22,167 nt of DNA. It comes from Acidimicrobiia bacterium (GTDB lineage Bacteria > Actinomycetota > Acidimicrobiia > IMCC26256 > PALSA-555). The first letter of the stretch is position 1. Each line of letters begins with the position of its first letter. A program made the translations under genes and the position numbers. The stretch covers positions 1 to 22,167 of the forward strand of contig JAFMJM010000008.1 in assembly GCA_017853455.1 (NCBI GenBank). The letters are read 5' to 3'. The notes under the pieces are model-generated. The model worked only from the letters and a program-made list of their open reading frames with translations, made no database searches and was not told the DNA's origin. This document shows positions 20,620-22,167 of this stretch, in pieces.

Positions 20620-21947
20620 CGTTCCTCCTGGTCGATCTCGATGCGGGCCAGCCACAGTCCGGGTGCGGCCAGCTCGTTGGGGGTGGGGATCATCGCCGGA
20701 CCGGACCACAGGCGCTCGAGGCCGTCGGTGCCGGCGCGCTCGACCACCCCGCGGCAGAAGGCGACGCCGCGCTCGTAGTCGTCGCGGTCGAGGTCGAGCC
20801 CGAGGAGCGCTTCGGCGAAGCGACCCGCCTCGCCGCGTTCGATGCGGTGACGGGCGACGGCCTCGTGGATGCGGTCGTACGAGGTCAAGAGGCGCTGTCC
20901 GACCGTCTCGAGCACGGTGTCGGCGTAGCCCTCGAGCACCGTCGTGAACACCCGCAGCTCGGCCTGGACGGCGTCCTGGGCCGGTGAGCGGATGGCGCCG
21001 AGCAGCTCGCGCGGATCGGCGACCACCGACTCGAGCGACGACGGGTCGGAGGGGTCGAGGTCGCCGAACCGCGCCTCGAGCGCACCGAGGTCGAGGTCGT
21101 ACGCCCGGACGTAGGCGGTGGTGAGCTCGCGCAGCCGGTCGCGGACCCAGGCCTCGGAACGCACCGTCGCGTGGATCACCTCGCGGGCGGCGAGGTAGAA
21201 GCGCAGGTCGGCACGCGGGAGCGACCAGCTCTCGGCGAACGCGTCGACGTGGGCGGCGACGAACACCAGCGACGGTGCGTCGGCCGTGGGGAGGGGCAGG
21301 TCGTACCGACCGAGGGCGTGCTGGGCGAGGTGCCCGACCAGCGACCCGGCCTGGAGGCCGAGCAGCATCGGGGCGAGCATCGGGAGCATCGCGGCGAGCG
21401 GGTCGCCCGCCGCCGCCTCGCCCGCGGCGGCCTCCTGGAACTCGGCGCCGAGGGCCGTGGCCAGCGCCTCGAGGACCGGGCGCAGCGACTCGAGGTGCAG
21501 GTCGGCCCACTCGACCGCGCCGCACACCCGCACGCGGGTGTCGAGGGACGCGGCCCGGGGTGCGACAGCCGCCACGTGGGCCTGGGCGGCCCGGGCGAGC
21601 TCGGCGTACTCCGCCGGGGCGGCCGGGTCGACCGGGCCCACGCCGTCGGACCCGGCGACCGTCCGGGCGACCTGACGGGCCATCTCCCAGTTGACCGGAC
21701 CGGGCGACGAGAGCATCCCGATCATGGCGCTCAGATCGAGGTTCCCGAGGTTCGACAGGTCGGGGAGCGAGAAGCCGCCGGGCATCCCGGGCATTCCGGG
21801 GAGATCGGCGAACGGGGTGGGCGCGTCGTCGTCGAGGGGCTCGTCGAGTCCGGGCGGCAGTCCGTCGGCGAACGGGTCCTCGGGCATGTCCGCGAACGGG
21901 TCGCCGTCGGTGGGGTCCTCCGGAGGGAGGTCGTCGCCGGGGGGCAC
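20616..21947 (-). CDS. TIGR03624/DUF2342-type zincin-like protein with altered HExxH
   Basis: The 443-residue product resembles the actinobacterial putative-hydrolase / zinc-dependent metalloprotease family (TIGR03624, DUF2342). The resemblance covers an acidic, Pro/Gly-rich start with repeats of DPFAD and PGMPG, then MIGMLSSPGPVNWEMARQVARTVAG, LLGLQAGSLVGHLAQHALGRYDLPLP and AHVDAFAESWSLPRADLRFYLAAREVIH. In the family I recall a HExxH zinc site at this place. Here the motif reads R255-E256-V-I-H259, so the first ligand His is replaced by Arg. Catalysis is therefore doubtful. There is no signal peptide, so it is probably cytoplasmic. The GTG at 21947 follows the upstream stop by 2 bp. Family function is not established. 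Confidence 0.75.
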   Translation of the reverse strand: MPPGDDLPPEDPTDGDPFADMPEDPFADGLPPGLDEPLDDDAPTPFADLPGMPGMPGGFSLPDLSNLGNLDLSAMIGMLSSPGPVNWEMARQVARTVAGSDGVGPVDPAAPAEYAELARAAQAHVAAVAPRAASLDTRVRVCGAVEWADLHLESLRPVLEALATALGAEFQEAAAGEAAAGDPLAAMLPMLAPMLLGLQAGSLVGHLAQHALGRYDLPLPTADAPSLVFVAAHVDAFAESWSLPRADLRFYLAAREVIHATVRSEAWVRDRLRELTTAYVRAYDLDLGALEARFGDLDPSDPSSLESVVADPRELLGAIRSPAQDAVQAELRVFTTVLEGYADTVLETVGQRLLTSYDRIHEAVARHRIERGEAGRFAEALLGLDLDRDDYERGVAFCRGVVERAGTDGLERLWSGPAMIPTPNELAAPGLWLARIEIDQEER

Positions 21948-21949
21948 GG

Positions 21950-22167
21950 TCAGGCGGTCGCGGCGCTGGGCCGCGGCACGGTGAGGTCGTGCGCGTCGGT
22001 CCAGGCGTCCCAGTCGTCGGTGAAGTACTTCACGCGCGTCTTCTTGTACTCCTTGATCGACCACAGGAGTGCGTACTCGTCGACGCCGGTCTCGGCCTGG
22101 ATCGCGGCGATGGTCTGCTCGCACTCGCGGGCGTTCTTGCCGTGGACCATGGTGAACACGGAGTACG
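21950..22167 (-). CDS. AsnC/Lrp-like or siroheme-decarboxylase-like protein, 5' end outside window
   Basis: Only the C-terminal 71 residues are in view, and the frame runs off the window edge. The segment YSVFTMVHGKNARECEQ, then ETGVDEYALLWSIKEYKKTRVKYFTDDW, matches the ligand-binding AsnC-type domain shared by AhbA/AhbB siroheme decarboxylases and some Lrp/AsnC regulators (the MVHG and KE-KK--YF signatures). Which of the two it is cannot be told without the N-terminal helix-turn-helix region. If it is an AhbB-like enzyme it would act in alternative heme synthesis. It heads or continues the operon with the zincin-like and dehydrogenase genes, with a 2-bp gap to the next start. Confidence 0.7.
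   Translation of the reverse strand, partial: YSVFTMVHGKNARECEQTIAAIQAETGVDEYALLWSIKEYKKTRVKYFTDDWDAWTDAHDLTVPRPSAATA

Noticed and set aside
1..22167. Search for mobile elements, CRISPR arrays, tRNA/rRNA genes and defence islands
   Set aside because: No spaced repeat array, transposase or integrase motif, cloverleaf or rRNA segment was seen, and base composition looks even across the window.

Overview
The window is very GC-rich chromosomal DNA from an actinobacterium. Two WhiB-family [Fe-S] regulators, a SenX3/RegX3-like two-component pair, a SigE-type sigma locus, a luciferase-like oxidoreductase of the kind that often uses F420, and a TIGR03624-type zincin-like protein all support this. 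The deep-branching class Acidimicrobiia is my best guess, from gene content and style only. I see no tRNA, rRNA, CRISPR array, insertion sequence, phage or plasmid gene. Coding density is high, with many 4-bp ATGA/GTGA overlaps, and no gene-free stretch exceeds about 210 bp.

Layout. 1-1887: 3' part of a VWA-domain protein. 1895-2410 (-): macro-domain protein. 2617-2913: whiB-like gene. 2917-3771 (-) and 3805-4806 (+): a divergent pair, glutamate formimidoyltransferase and a luciferase-like oxidoreductase. 4838-7169: tatA followed by a coupled sigma / anti-sigma / RseB-like envelope-stress operon, ending in strong hairpins. 7275-7529 (-): second whiB-like gene. 7667-7939: small unknown protein. 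7988-14638: phosphate block, with phoU (-) divergent from pstS-[hairpin]-pstC-pstA-pstB-histidine kinase-response regulator. 14623-15375 (-): surE. 15585-18537 (-): ppk1-Nudix-histidine phosphatase operon. 18579-19937: MFS transporter, overlapping tail-to-tail a (-) operon of an AsnC-like gene, a zincin-like protein and a 3-hydroxyacyl-CoA dehydrogenase (19849-22167).

How the genes fit together. The centre is a phosphate module: uptake (PstSCAB), signalling (PhoU, kinase, regulator) and storage (Ppk1). The phoU-pstS gap carries three 11-nt GTT/GTC-type repeats resembling the actinobacterial PhoP (PHO) box, so the operon probably autoregulates through the regulator it encodes. The kinase shows no transmembrane segment, unlike textbook SenX3/PhoR. 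Downstream of ppk1, the Nudix and histidine-phosphatase genes look like the two halves of mycobacterial MutT1 as separate, translationally coupled genes.

A second theme is promoter structure: several genes have a TANNNT -10 hexamer 6-8 nt before the start codon, as expected for leaderless mRNAs. I did not find a convincing wholly new system. The most promising unusual items are the soluble Pho kinase, the split MutT1, the zincin-like protein with RExxH in place of HExxH, the anti-sigma factor without its zinc motif, and the unknown 90-residue protein.
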